Of a stretch of DNA of 64,000 bases, positions 1 through 8,343 are shown one piece after another (the stretch's first letter is position 1; every line of letters starts with the position of its first letter). The stretch lies in contig NZ_RJVJ01000001.1 in NCBI RefSeq assembly GCF_003751605.1, forward strand, positions 5,803,306 through 5,867,305, read 5' to 3'. The notes under the pieces were generated by a model. That model did not search any database. It saw nothing but the letters and a program-made list of their open reading frames with translations, and was not told the origin of the DNA. Source of the stretch: Kitasatospora cineracea. Its GTDB lineage: Bacteria; Actinomycetota; Actinomycetes; Streptomycetales; Streptomycetaceae. The position numbers and the translations under genes were made by a program.

Positions 1-1
1 G

Positions 2-1087
2 GAGGCGCTCCACGCCGGAGCGCCCGCGACCGACCCCGGCGTCGGCGTGCCCACCGGCACGGTCGCCCGCCGGCTCGGCGTGTCGCCCACCACGATCCGC
101 TCCTGGGAGCGCCGCTACGGCATCGGCCCCTCCCACCGCGGCCCCGGTCGGCACCGCAGGTGGTCCCCCGAGGACATCTCCCTCCTGGACGAGATGTGCC
201 GGCTCACCGCCCGCGGGATCCCGCCCGCGGAGGCGGCCCGCTCTGCCGCGCAGGGCGCGCACCGGACGTCCGACGACGGCCCGCTCCCCGCGCGGCCCGC
301 CACCGCCGGCGAACCCGCCGCGGCCCGCTCCGCCCCGGAACCGGCCCACCACCCCCGCCCGGGCGGCAGCCGCGCGATGCCGCTCGGCACCGTCCGCCCC
401 GAGTGCCGGGGCCTGGCCCGAGCGGCCGTCAGGCTCGACGGGCCCGAGGTGGCCGAGATCCTGCGCGGCGCCGTGGACGCGCTCGGCCCCGTCCGGGCGT
501 GGACCGAGGTGATGATGCCCGCCCTGCGCGCGGCCGGCCGCAAGTGGGCCGCCGACGGCGAGCAGTACGTCGAGGTCGAGCACCTGCTCTCCTGGCACGT
601 CTCCGCCGCGCTGCGCACCGCGGCCGTCGCCCCGGTGCGGTACCGGGAGGCGCCGCCGGTGCTGCTCGCCGCCATGCCGGGCGAGCAGCACACGCTCCCG
701 CTGGAGGCCGTGGCGGCCGGGATGGCGGTGCACGGCCTGCCCTACCGGATGCTCGGCGCCGCGGTGCCCCCGCGGGCCCTCCTCGACGCGGTCACCCGGC
801 TCGGCCCCTCGGCGGTGCTGCTGTGGGCCCAGAGCCGAGCCACCGCCGACCCGCACCTCGCACGGGAGGTGGGCAGCGCCTCGTGGGGCGCCGCCGGAGC
901 GCGCCTCGACACGCTGGTCGCCACCGTCGGGCCGGGGTGGAACCGCCACGAGCCCCTGACCGGACTCGCGTGTCCGCGCACGCTCGAAGCCGCCCTCGAC
1001 CTGGTCCACCGGGCGGTCGCGGCCCGGGCCCCGTCCGCGGCCGACCCGCCCGAACGGAAGGGGGCCCCGTGCTCCCCGAACGGGTGA
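2..1087 (+). CDS. MerR-family regulator with cobalamin-binding-type C-terminus (5' end outside window)
   Basis: The frame is open from the first bases, so the gene probably starts before the window; a GTG at 47 is the first in-window start. The N-terminus has a MerR helix-turn-helix (VARRLGVSPTTIRSWERRYG) followed by a Pro/Ala-rich linker. The C-terminal half has the W...EHLLSWH helix-bundle signature and a GEQHTLPL motif, as in CarH/LitR-type adenosylcobalamin photoreceptor repressors. Here the Trp is 10 residues before the Glu-His pair; the family usually has 9. In that family B12 binding and light control DNA binding, usually of carotenoid or stress genes; this role is inferred. The stop overlaps the next gene, so the two are probably co-transcribed. 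Confidence 0.8.
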   Translation, partial: EALHAGAPATDPGVGVPTGTVARRLGVSPTTIRSWERRYGIGPSHRGPGRHRRWSPEDISLLDEMCRLTARGIPPAEAARSAAQGAHRTSDDGPLPARPATAGEPAAARSAPEPAHHPRPGGSRAMPLGTVRPECRGLARAAVRLDGPEVAEILRGAVDALGPVRAWTEVMMPALRAAGRKWAADGEQYVEVEHLLSWHVSAALRTAAVAPVRYREAPPVLLAAMPGEQHTLPLEAVAAGMAVHGLPYRMLGAAVPPRALLDAVTRLGPSAVLLWAQSRATADPHLAREVGSASWGAAGARLDTLVATVGPGWNRHEPLTGLACPRTLEAALDLVHRAVAARAPSAADPPERKGAPCSPNG

Positions 1088-1794
1088 CCGCCCTCGCCCC
1101 GCGGGCGGTGCGGCCGACGCTGCTGTCCCAGTACTGGCGCGACGTGCTCTTCCTGCACTGGCCCGTCCACCCCGCCGCGGTCGCGCCCCTGCTGCCGCCC
1201 GGCGCGTTCCCCGACGTCCGCAACGGCACCACTTGGGCGGGACTCGTCGCGTTCTCCATGGAGGGGCTGGGACCGGGCCGGGCGGCCCTGCCGTACTTCG
1301 GGACGTTCCCCGAGGTCAACGTCCGGCTCTACTCCGTCGACGGGCACGGCCGCCGCGGAGTGGTGTTCCGCTCGCTCGACTGCCCCCGGTTGTCCGCCGT
1401 CCTGGCGGCACGGGCGGCGCTCGGCCTCCCCTACCGCTGGTCGCGGACCCGTTGGACGGCGGACGGCGACGCGCTGCACCTCGCCACCCGGGTGCACCGG
1501 GCCGGGAGTAACGCCGCCCGGTGCGTGCTGCGCGCCCGGATCGGCCCGCGCCTGGAGCGGCCCGGTCCGCTCGCCGACTTCCTCACCGCCCGCTGGGGAC
1601 TGCACACCCGCGCCGCCGGCCGCACGCTCTACCTGCCGGTCGAGCACCCGCCGTGGCCGTTGCACCAGGCGGAGGTGGAGCACCTCGACGAGACCCTGCT
1701 GCGGGCAGCCGGGATCGAGGTCCTCGGCCCTCCGGCGAGCGTGCTGTTCTCACCGGGGGTCCCCGTCCGGTTCGGGCCGACGGAGCGGCGGTAG
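1069..1794 (+). CDS. DUF2071 (YqjF-like) protein
   Basis: A 241-residue protein of the DUF2071 family, a fold of unknown function common in actinobacteria. It carries the typical opening WRDVLFLHWPVHPAAVAPLLP and a later segment FGTFPEVNVRLYSVDG. The GTG at 1069 was chosen because a purine-rich GGAAGGGGG lies just upstream. A second GTG at 1084 overlaps the preceding stop (GTGA) and is a possible start. The overlap with the MerR gene suggests a two-gene operon, a pairing common in Streptomyces. No catalytic residues can be assigned. Confidence 0.8.
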   Translation: MLPERVTALAPRAVRPTLLSQYWRDVLFLHWPVHPAAVAPLLPPGAFPDVRNGTTWAGLVAFSMEGLGPGRAALPYFGTFPEVNVRLYSVDGHGRRGVVFRSLDCPRLSAVLAARAALGLPYRWSRTRWTADGDALHLATRVHRAGSNAARCVLRARIGPRLERPGPLADFLTARWGLHTRAAGRTLYLPVEHPPWPLHQAEVEHLDETLLRAAGIEVLGPPASVLFSPGVPVRFGPTERR

Positions 1795-2486
1795 CCGTCT
1801 CTCGGCCACCTGGCCGCCGCGGACCGGGCTCCGTGCCGCCGACGCCTCGCGCTCGTAGCCGACGGGCTCCGGCCCCGGCGCGAAGGACGTCGGGGCCCGC
1901 TCGCCGATGAAGACCCCCACCGGAAGGACCTCGGGGCTCGCTCGCCGATGAAGACCCCCCACCGGCCGGTCGCTCCACGTCGCCGTCCCGGCCCTCGCCC
2001 GGCGCACCGATGGGCCGAACGCGGCCGCGTAGGCGTGCTCGCTGCTGACGCCGGCTTCGTGCGGACGACGGACGATCCCCACCGCCCGCTCCCACGACTC
2101 GGGTGAATCCCCGGCCGTTCCGGCTCCGGCCGGTCGGCGCGAGGGCCCACGCGCATCGCCCCCCGCACCGTTTCGCCGCGCAGCCGGAACGAGAGAGCGC
2201 CGCTCCCGCCCCGCCCGTGGTTCCTCCGGAACCGTTCGGGTTCCGCGGTCCGCCCGTGCCGTCGGCCCGGCCGCAGGTCGGTTCTGGGTCCTGTCCGGAT
2301 CCGCATCACGAGTTTGGGTCGACCGACGAAAAGGCTCGCTTCGCAGTGACGGAAGTCGCTGGGGGACCGGGTCTTTCTGGCGTTGGCGCCGGCAAGTTGG
2401 AAGGTGACGAGGAGCGAGGTGGCGGCGATGCCACGAATCAAGCCGGGGGGCCGGCTCGTCCGGCGCCGGGACTTAGCATGCGGAGC
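1795..2486. other. Intergenic stretch with a short tandem repeat
   Basis: About 690 bases with no supported gene. Open frames exist on both strands but show no recognisable domain and look like high-GC shadows. The only clear structure is the direct repeat at 1882-1964. Confidence 0.5.
1882..1964. repeat. Two-copy tandem direct repeat (~41 bp unit)
   Basis: Two adjacent copies of a ~41-base unit (1882-1922 and 1923-1964) share the core CTCGCCGATGAAGACCCCC. They differ at two positions and by one extra C. On the minus strand both copies read as the peptide VGVFIGERAP. This may be a coding remnant, but no parent gene was recognised. Confidence 0.8.
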
Positions 2487-3206
2487 ATGACGCGATATGT
2501 CGATGAGGATCTGAAGGGCGCGGAGTTCCGCGAGTGCGACCTGACCGGGGCGCGCATGATCGGCGTCGTCATGCAGGATGCCGTGATCGACGGTCTCGTC
2601 ACCAACCTCGTGGTGAACGGTGTCGAGGTCACCGAGTACGTCGAGGCGGAGCTCGACCGGCGTCATCCGGTACGGGTGCTGATCCGCTCCGAGGACCCTG
2701 CCGATCTGCGCGAGGCAGCGCATCAGCTTCATGCCGACTGGGCCGCCACGATCGAGCGAATCCGCCGTACGCCCGGCATCGAGCGCCGCAGCGTCAACGA
2801 CGAGTGGTCGGCGGTGGAGACTCTGCGCCACCTGGTCTTCGTCCACGACTCGTGGTTCCGCCGCTGCTGCCTGGGCTCGACGGAGCTGTTCACGTCGATG
2901 GGCATCGGGCCGACCGTCGAGCCCTACTGTGGGGCGCACGGGCTTGACCTCGCGCTCGATCCGTCCCTCGACGAGATCGTGAGCGTGCGTGACGCGCAGG
3001 CCGCCGAGCTCGAGACCTGGCTCGACAAGGTCACCGCCACGCAGCTCGCAGTGCCGGCGCCGGTGCCCGACGACGATGCCTGGCCGCCGTACGCCCGGGG
3101 TCGCTCGATGCGACGGTGCCTCGGCACGGTACTCAACGAGACTTTCGAGCACTACGGCTTCTGCGGCCGCGACCTCGATCTGCTCGAGGCACAGGACGCC
3201 GAGTAG
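2487..3206 (+). CDS. DinB-like protein with pentapeptide-repeat-like N-terminus
   Basis: A 239-residue protein. The N-terminal ~40 residues (LKGAEFRECDLTGARM) resemble a short run of pentapeptide repeats. The rest looks like a DinB_2 four-helix domain, with WSAVETLRHLVFVHDSWFRR in the middle and a conserved-looking LNETFEHYGFCGRDLDLL near the end. DinB-like proteins bind metal through histidines and often act as thiol-dependent transferases; the reaction here is unknown. ATG 2487 was chosen; an in-frame ATG at 2478 is also possible. The gene stands alone upstream of a decayed transposase. Confidence 0.75.
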   Translation: MTRYVDEDLKGAEFRECDLTGARMIGVVMQDAVIDGLVTNLVVNGVEVTEYVEAELDRRHPVRVLIRSEDPADLREAAHQLHADWAATIERIRRTPGIERRSVNDEWSAVETLRHLVFVHDSWFRRCCLGSTELFTSMGIGPTVEPYCGAHGLDLALDPSLDEIVSVRDAQAAELETWLDKVTATQLAVPAPVPDDDAWPPYARGRSMRRCLGTVLNETFEHYGFCGRDLDLLEAQDAE

Positions 3207-3407
3207 GGCCGGCTACGAACTCGGCATCCTGCGGGTGCGGACGTCACTCGAAAATGCACATCGAGCCCGATCCGCTGGGAAACGATCAACAACAGCCCGG
3301 GAGACTCGCCGACTCGTGACGAGAGGGCCCAGTTCAGCGGACTTTCGTCGGTGACCCGTTTGGTGGGTTGCCTGCGCGCGGCGGTTCGGCTTTGGTGAGC
3401 CGTCAGC

Positions 3408-4157
3408 ATGGCGCGAGGCGATCTCACCGGCGAGCAGTGGACCCTGATCGAGCCGCATCTCCCGTCGCTGCGGTCGGGCCTGTCCCCGACCTGCGGAAAC
3501 ACTCCAACGCGGTGATGTGGCGCTTCCGGGTCGGCAGCCCGTGGCGGGGTCGACCTGGGCCTGGTCAGCGTGGACTCGGCGACCTCGCGGGCCCACCACC
3601 ATGCCGCCGGGGACGGCCCTGGAGCCCGAACAGCTCGCGGCCCCAAAAGCTGCTTTCGAGGCCGAAAAGGGGGCGCTGTCGAGGGACAAGAGCCGTAGGA
3701 CGGACAGGTCGAGGACGCCTCCCATGTCGAGCGGCGCCGGGTTCGCCGACGACACCGTGCCCGTTTGAAGGCCGCCGAACTGGGGCGTTCCTGCGGCGGA
3801 CTGACCTGCAAGATCCATTTCGCGGCCGACCGGCGCTGTCGCCCGTCGGCGTTCGTGCTCACGCCGGGACAAGCCGGCGACAGCCCGCAGTTCGTCCCGG
3901 TCCTGGAGCGGATCAAGGTGGTGATCCCGGAGAAGGTCGACCAGGCGGCGAACCGCAAGAAGCGCGGCAGCGCCGGCGGTAGGCCGGTCGACCGCGACAC
4001 GACGCTGTACAGGGACCGCAACACCGTGTAGCGGTGTATCAACCGGCTGCGGAACTGGCGCGGCATCGCGACCGCTTCGACAAGACCCCCGAGAGCTACG
4101 CCGCCGGCCCGCATCTGTGTGGCGCGATGCTCCGGCTCCGCAGCACCGCGCCACATT
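3408..4157 (+). pseudogene. Degenerate IS5-family transposase
   Basis: Pieces of an IS5-type transposase appear in order but in different frames. They are the N-terminal LTGEQWTLIEPHLP, the central GLTCKIHFAADRRCRP followed by VLTPGQAGD, and the C-terminal RCINRLRNWRGIATRFDKTPE. In-frame stops and missing sequence, including the expected second catalytic region, show it is dead. No terminal inverted repeats were found. Confidence 0.8.
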
Positions 4158-4245
4158 CATGATCTGAACTCCAGACAGGACCTGGTCGCCCGGGCCGCGA
4201 GGGCGCCCGCGCGGCGGCCCGGGCTCCGGTCGGAGGAGCGGCGGA

Positions 4246-4671
4246 TCAGCCGGTGGCGACGGCGATGCAGGCGACGTCGATCCGGTCGGCGACACCGGCG
4301 AGCAGGGCGGCGGCGGCACGGACCTCGCAGCGGGTGCCGCGGCAGCCGCAGGTGGTGGAGGCGGCGAGCGCGCGCAGCAGATCGGTCACCGCGGTGGCGG
4401 GAAGCATCAGCCGACCGCTCGCCAGGTCCCGTGCGAACGGCATCGGCCCGCGTTCGCCCCCGTCGAGCTCCGGCACGGCGTCCAGCACGCACCGATCGGC
4501 GGCCGTCGGCCACGCCGTCGCACCGCGTCCGCAGACCGGACCGGAAGCCAGGTCGCGCAGCAGCGCGGTCACCTCCCGGACGGGCATCATCAGACGGCCG
4601 TCGCGCACGTCGCGGTGGATCGTCAGGGAGCGCTGCCGGGTGCCCCCGGGGTTTCCTTCCAACGTGACCAC
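4246..4671 (-). CDS. Hypothetical protein with internally duplicated motif
   Basis: A 141-residue protein with a GTG start and a good ribosome binding site (AGGAGGGAG about 7 bases upstream). Two similar segments follow one another: RDVRDGRLMMPVREVTALLRD near residues 20-40 and RDLASGRLMLPATAVTDLLRA near residues 85-105. Each leads into a Cys-containing tail (VCGRG and CGCRGTRCE). Function is unknown. Codon use is typical for the genome and the start context is sound, so I consider it real. It lies beside an Asp23-gene fragment. Confidence 0.6.
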   Translation of the reverse strand: MVTLEGNPGGTRQRSLTIHRDVRDGRLMMPVREVTALLRDLASGPVCGRGATAWPTAADRCVLDAVPELDGGERGPMPFARDLASGRLMLPATAVTDLLRALAASTTCGCRGTRCEVRAAAALLAGVADRIDVACIAVATG

Positions 4672-4773
4672 GGGATGCTCCCTCCTGGCCGCCGGGGGTC
4701 TGCGGCGCGTCGTGACGGCCTCCTCCCTGGTGTTCGAAGCCGGCCGCCGGTCGGATCGGTCCGCAGGTGCTCG

Positions 4774-4983
4774 GGCGGCCGCTCCTCCGGCAGCGTCATC
4801 CGCGGCGTGCAGGTCGAGGCAGGCGGGGTCGACCCGGACCGGGTCGTCGACCCCGGGATCCGGGTCGCCGCCGACGTCCGGGAGGAGGCGATCGGCGCGG
4901 TCGAGCGGACGACCGGCCCGCAGGTGGTCGAGGTGGACGCCGACGCGGTGAACGTCCACCTCTTCGACGAGGACGAGGTCGGA
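4774..4983 (+). pseudogene. Asp23/Gls24 gene fragment
   Basis: This stretch translates to GGRSSGSVIRGVQVEAGG, then RVAADVREEAIGAVERTTG and QVVEVDADAVNVHLFDEDE. It closely matches residues ~75-160 of the intact Asp23 gene at 7759-8259. No start is present, a short segment is missing in the middle, and the N-terminal third is absent. I read it as a decayed duplicate of the downstream gene. Confidence 0.75.
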
Positions 4984-5086
4984 GGCGCGCACCGGCACCC
5001 TGCCCTTCGGCCGGGACGGTCGACGCCCCGTCACCCGGGCGGTCCGCCGGGACCGGAGCCCCGGCGGGCCGCGACCGGCGGGGGCG

Positions 5087-5487
5087 TCAGCAGACGGGCG
5101 TTCCCGAGTAGAGGCCGGGGCCGGGGCCCCGTTGACCACCCTGCGGGTGCAGTAGCCGCAGGTCGGGCGGTCGCCGAAGTCGTAGGTGCCGCCCGGCCCC
5201 AGGTGCCGGATCTTGAAGTCGGAGAAGGTCGGCGGCTTGCTCGGCACGGCTTGCTCCGGCTGGTGGTCGCCGAGGACGACGTACGTGTCCTGACCGGACA
5301 GGGTCGCGAGGCCGTTCCGGTCGACGAACAGCGAGCCGCCCTCCTCGACCCCGACGCCCCACGCCTCGCCGGAGCAGGTCAAGCCGTCCTCGACCGCCGG
5401 GGCGACGGACACCATGGTGCGCCCCGTTCGGTCCCTCGTCACGAAGTACGAGGCGGTGGCGGTGGCGGCCAGGGCGGTGGCGACCAC
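5087..5487 (-). CDS. Hypothetical membrane-anchored protein, possibly truncated
   Basis: From a GTG at 5487 the protein begins with a hydrophobic helix (VVATALAATATASYFV). It continues with a hydrophilic domain (LFVDRNGLATLSGQDTYVVL, FSDFKIRHLGPGGTYDFG) and ends in a Cys pair (CGYCTRRVVNG). The frame then runs open into sequence antisense to the Asp23 fragment. The stop at 5087 belongs to another frame, so the 3' end given is approximate. No convincing ribosome binding site was found and the true start may be upstream. Function unknown. Confidence 0.4.
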
Positions 5488-5766
5488 CGAGCGGCCGGCA
5501 CGACGCCGGGCGGTGGTTCCGATGGGCCCGGGGCCTCCAACCCAGCTGTGGGGGATGCCTGAAGGACTCTGCAGGAGTGAAACGGAAGATACAGAAAACT
5601 CAATTATTTCGACATACGTATCACGCGGTTCAGGCTGATCGGCTCGCAGACGGTGCGCGAACGGTGCGAGTGGATCGCACCGGTACGGCGGCGGAGCATG
5701 TTTCTGCGTCGGCGCGGAGGACGGGCGCCTTCAGGGTGCACTGCACGGGAAGCAGGTGAGGGAGAC

Positions 5767-6252
5767 GTGACGGAGAGAGAAGCGCGGACCGTCGAGTCGG
5801 TCTGGGACTACCCGAGGCCGCCCGTCGTCGTTCCGGACGACCGGCTCGTCGAGGTGTTCTTCGCCGGGCGGCAGCTCGCTTCCAGCCGACGCGCCCTGCG
5901 CGTGCTGGAGACCAGTCACCCGCTGGTGTTCTACCTCCCGCGGGCCGACGTGGCGGCCGACCTGCTCCGGCCCGCCGACGGTTCGACCCTCTGCGAGTGG
6001 AAGGGACGGGCACAGTACTGGGACGTCGAGGCCGACGGCCGGTTCTCGGTCCGGGCGGCGTGGAGCTACCCGGAGCCGCTGCCCGCGTACCGCGAGCTCC
6101 GTGACCACCTGGCGTTCTACTCGGGCCGGGTGGAGCGTTGCACGGTGGCCGGCGAGGTCGTGCGGCCGCAGGAGGGCGGGTTCTACGGGGGGTGGGTCAC
6201 GGAGGAGATCACCGGCCCGTTCAAGGGGCCTGCCGGGACCGCGGGATGGTGA
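5767..6252 (+). CDS. DUF427 domain protein
   Basis: A 161-residue protein with the DUF427 core: VEVFFAGRQLASSRRALRVL, then HPLVFYLPRADV, CEWKGRAQYWDVE and the C-terminal FYGGWVTEEITGPFKG. DUF427 proteins are small beta-rich proteins of unknown role, widespread in actinobacteria. GTG 5767 was chosen because GAGGGAGAC lies immediately upstream. The upstream ~150 bases are locally AT-rich (around 5590-5625), which could hold the promoter. Confidence 0.85.
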   Translation: MTEREARTVESVWDYPRPPVVVPDDRLVEVFFAGRQLASSRRALRVLETSHPLVFYLPRADVAADLLRPADGSTLCEWKGRAQYWDVEADGRFSVRAAWSYPEPLPAYRELRDHLAFYSGRVERCTVAGEVVRPQEGGFYGGWVTEEITGPFKGPAGTAGW

Positions 6253-6339
6253 GCGCCGCCGGCGCGGGAGGGTAGTGATCCGACCGGGTGCGGCGACCCG
6301 TCGTGCCGCTGCGCGCGGAGGTCGTCGAGCGCCTCCGCC

Positions 6340-6462
6340 TGAGGGTCGGTTCAGGCCGGCGTCGCGGGCCAGCAGCGCGGCCTGGACCCGGTTGGTGACG
6401 TCCAGGGCGGTGAGGATGCGGCTGACGTGCGCCTTGACGGTGCTCTCCCGCGGGCGGCGGTC
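6340..6462 (-). pseudogene. LuxR-type response regulator C-terminal fragment
   Basis: The minus strand reads RESTVKAHVSRILTALDV then NRVQAALLARDAGL, the recognition-helix half of a LuxR/NarL HTH domain. The receiver domain and first HTH helices are missing. It is fused out of frame to the 3' end of the AmaP-like gene, so a deletion probably joined the two genes here. Confidence 0.75.
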
Positions 6463-6944
6463 CGGGCCAGTTGCGAGAGCCGTTCGGGCCGGCAGTGCCG
6501 GAGCAGCAACCAGCCGCCGCAGACGGCGCCGAGGACGAGGGCCACCAGGGCGGCCGGCAGGCGGCGTTCGCCCCGGCGGCGCGGCGCGCGCACCGCCGGG
6601 CCCGGGCCGGGAGCGGGCGGAGCGTCCGGCCCCCGACGCGGCGGGGCGCCGTCCGTCAGCAGGGCTGTCACCTTCACCCGCACGCGCCCGGCGGGCACGC
6701 CCGCCAGCGCCGCGAGCGCCGCCGAGGCGGCCCCGACGGCGGCCGCGGCCGCCTCGGGCACGGCGGACGGGTAGTCCACGGACAGCCGGAGAGTTGTGTC
6801 CACCTCGTCGCGGTGGCGGCGGACCGACGCTCGAGCCCGGCGCACCGCCCACGAGCCGTCGCGCGCGGCCCGGGCGGCGATCCCGGCCAGGACGCGGTCC
6901 GCGACGCGCAGTCGGCCGCGCTGCCGCGGCGGCGGGGCGCTCAC
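6351..6944 (-). CDS. AmaP/DUF6286-like envelope protein with aberrant C-terminus
   Basis: A 197-residue ORF. Residues ~10-95 resemble the Asp23-related region of actinobacterial AmaP/DUF6286 proteins (TTLRLSVDYPSAVPEAAAAA, then GRVRVKVTALLTDG). One membrane segment follows (LPAALVALVLGAVCGGWLLL). After about residue 160 the ORF runs in a shadow frame over the LuxR fragment, so the native C-terminus was lost by deletion. The ATG overlaps the stop of the small membrane protein gene (ATGA at 6941-6944), indicating translational coupling. Partners of this type sit with Asp23 at the membrane. Confidence 0.6.
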   Translation of the reverse strand: MSAPPPRQRGRLRVADRVLAGIAARAARDGSWAVRRARASVRRHRDEVDTTLRLSVDYPSAVPEAAAAAVGAASAALAALAGVPAGRVRVKVTALLTDGAPPRRGPDAPPAPGPGPAVRAPRRRGERRLPAALVALVLGAVCGGWLLLRHCRPERLSQLARTAARGRAPSRRTSAASSPPWTSPTGSRPRCWPATPA

Positions 6945-7120
6945 CGCCGCCCGCCGCGGCGCAGCAGGTCCGCGGGATCGAGCGCGCCGTCGGCCCGGCG
7001 GCCGACCAGACAGCCGAGCGTGCCGAGCGCGCCGACGAGCAGGAAGGCGGCGAATCCGCCGAACGCGGCGGCGAAGCCGAGGGCGAGGCCGCCGAGCGGC
7101 CCGGTGCGGGTGCGGGACAT
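6941..7120 (-). CDS. Small membrane protein of the Asp23 cluster
   Basis: A 59-residue protein with two hydrophobic stretches separated by glycine (LGGLALGFAAAFGGFAAFLL and VGALGTLGCLVG) and a charged tail. Small DUF2273-like membrane proteins of this kind accompany Asp23 and AmaP in Gram-positive bacteria; family membership here is inferred from size and context. The start is well supported by GAGGAGG seven bases upstream. The stop overlaps the next ATG. Confidence 0.7.
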   Translation of the reverse strand: MSRTRTGPLGGLALGFAAAFGGFAAFLLVGALGTLGCLVGRRADGALDPADLLRRGGRR

Positions 7121-7133
7121 GTGCGGGACCTCC

Positions 7134-7517
7134 TCAGACGGCGGCGGGTCGGCCCTGGACCGGGACGAGCAGTGCGTAGCCGGCCAGGTCGAGCACCTGG
7201 AGGTGCTGGGGGCGCAGGCCCGCCACCTCCAGGCGGGCACCGGCCCTGAGGCAGCGCCGCTGGAGGCGGGTGAGGAAGCTGAGCCCGCTGGAGTCCATGA
7301 AGCCCACGGCGCTCAGGTCCAGGTGCACCCAGGCGGTGCCCGGCCCGATCCGGTAGAGCGGCCCGGCCAGCAGGGGCAGCGCCGTCCGGTCGAGGTCTCC
7401 GCACGGCGCCAGGGCCAGTCCGTTCCCCACCTGCTCCACCGGACAGTGGAACCGCAGGCAGGGAACGCCTTCACCGTGGAAGCGGTCGGTCCGGACGGCG
7501 GGCAGCAGGACGGTCAT
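7134..7517 (-). CDS. STAS-domain anti-sigma factor antagonist
   Basis: A 127-residue STAS protein. Its middle (LDLSAVGFMDSSGLSFLTRL) has the classic DSSGL motif, whose serine is phosphorylated by the cognate anti-sigma kinase in SpoIIAA/RsbV proteins. Such proteins release sigma factors by binding their anti-sigma factor when dephosphorylated. ATG 7517 was preferred over an upstream start at 7556 because GAGGAG lies upstream. It is first in an apparent minus-strand operon with the small membrane and AmaP-like genes, 13 bases from the next start. Confidence 0.85.
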   Translation of the reverse strand: MTVLLPAVRTDRFHGEGVPCLRFHCPVEQVGNGLALAPCGDLDRTALPLLAGPLYRIGPGTAWVHLDLSAVGFMDSSGLSFLTRLQRRCLRAGARLEVAGLRPQHLQVLDLAGYALLVPVQGRPAAV

Positions 7518-7758
7518 GGCGGGGGGTCTCCTCATCTGGCGGGATCCGACGGGCACCGCATTCGGTGCGCTCCTGCCCGTTCGACACGGGACGGCGGGCG
7601 TTCCTCACGCCCCGGCGCTCACTCCTGAGGGTGAATCAGGTGCGCCGGTCGGTCGGCCGCCACCGCTGCGGGGGGAATTCCGCGCCGGACGCGTGAGGAA
7701 GCGACCGGTCCCGGTGTCCAAGGAGGCGAACCGCGAGAACCCCTTCGAGGAGGACCCC

Positions 7759-8259
7759 ATGACCGCAACCGCCCCCCGCATCCCGGCGGCGGAGCCCGCC
7801 ACCACGGTCCCGGCCGCCCGGGAGACCGCGCCCGCAGCCGTCGCCGACCCGCCGCCGTCCACCGGGCAGGGGCGTACCGCGATCGCGGACCAGGTGGTCG
7901 GCAAGATCGCCGGGATGGCCGCGCGCGAGGTCGACGGCGTGCACTCCTTCGGCGCCGGCCTGACCCGGGCCCTGGGCGCGGTCCGGGACCGGGTCCCCGG
8001 CGGCCGCTCCGCCGGCAGCGTCACCCGCGGCGTCAAGGTCGAGGTCGGCGAGAAGCAGGCCGCCGTCGACCTCGACCTGGTGGTCGAGTACGGCGTCTCG
8101 ATCGCCGAGGTCGCCGCCGACGTCCGGGAGGAGGTGATCGGCGCGGTGGAGCGGATGACCGGCCTGCAGGTGGTCGAGGTGAACGTCAACGTGGTGGACG
8201 TCCACCTCCCCGACGAGGACGAGGACACCGGCGAACCCGACGCCACCCGTGTCCGTTAG
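7759..8259 (+). CDS. Asp23/Gls24 family envelope stress protein
   Basis: A 166-residue protein with a disordered Ala/Pro-rich N-terminus, then the Asp23 fold from about residue 45 (IADQVVGKIAGMAAREVDGV, later VSIAEVAADVREEVIGAVER). It ends in an acidic tail. Asp23 proteins are abundant cytoplasmic proteins tethered at the membrane by AmaP and induced by envelope or alkaline stress. The start has a GAGGAGGA site. It diverges from the STAS-AmaP operon and leads into an ECF sigma factor unit, so the region is a stress-response island. A partial copy lies at 4774-4983. Confidence 0.9.
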   Translation: MTATAPRIPAAEPATTVPAARETAPAAVADPPPSTGQGRTAIADQVVGKIAGMAAREVDGVHSFGAGLTRALGAVRDRVPGGRSAGSVTRGVKVEVGEKQAAVDLDLVVEYGVSIAEVAADVREEVIGAVERMTGLQVVEVNVNVVDVHLPDEDEDTGEPDATRVR

Positions 8260-8343
8260 CGGCCTGCGGCGTTGGCCCGGGCGGGGCGCACCGCGCCCCG
8301 CCCGCCCGCAACGGGCGCCCCCTCCCGGCCCGACGGACACGCG

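Noticed and set aside
160..1068. Long plus-strand frame upstream of and continuous with the DUF2071 gene
   Set aside because: It is an Arg/Pro-rich shadow of the MerR gene; DUF2071 similarity begins only after 1069.
5731..7404. Long minus-strand open frame across the DUF427 and Asp23-cluster region
   Set aside because: Most of it is a shadow; only the short LuxR-like segment at 6340-6462 has recognisable similarity and is reported separately.
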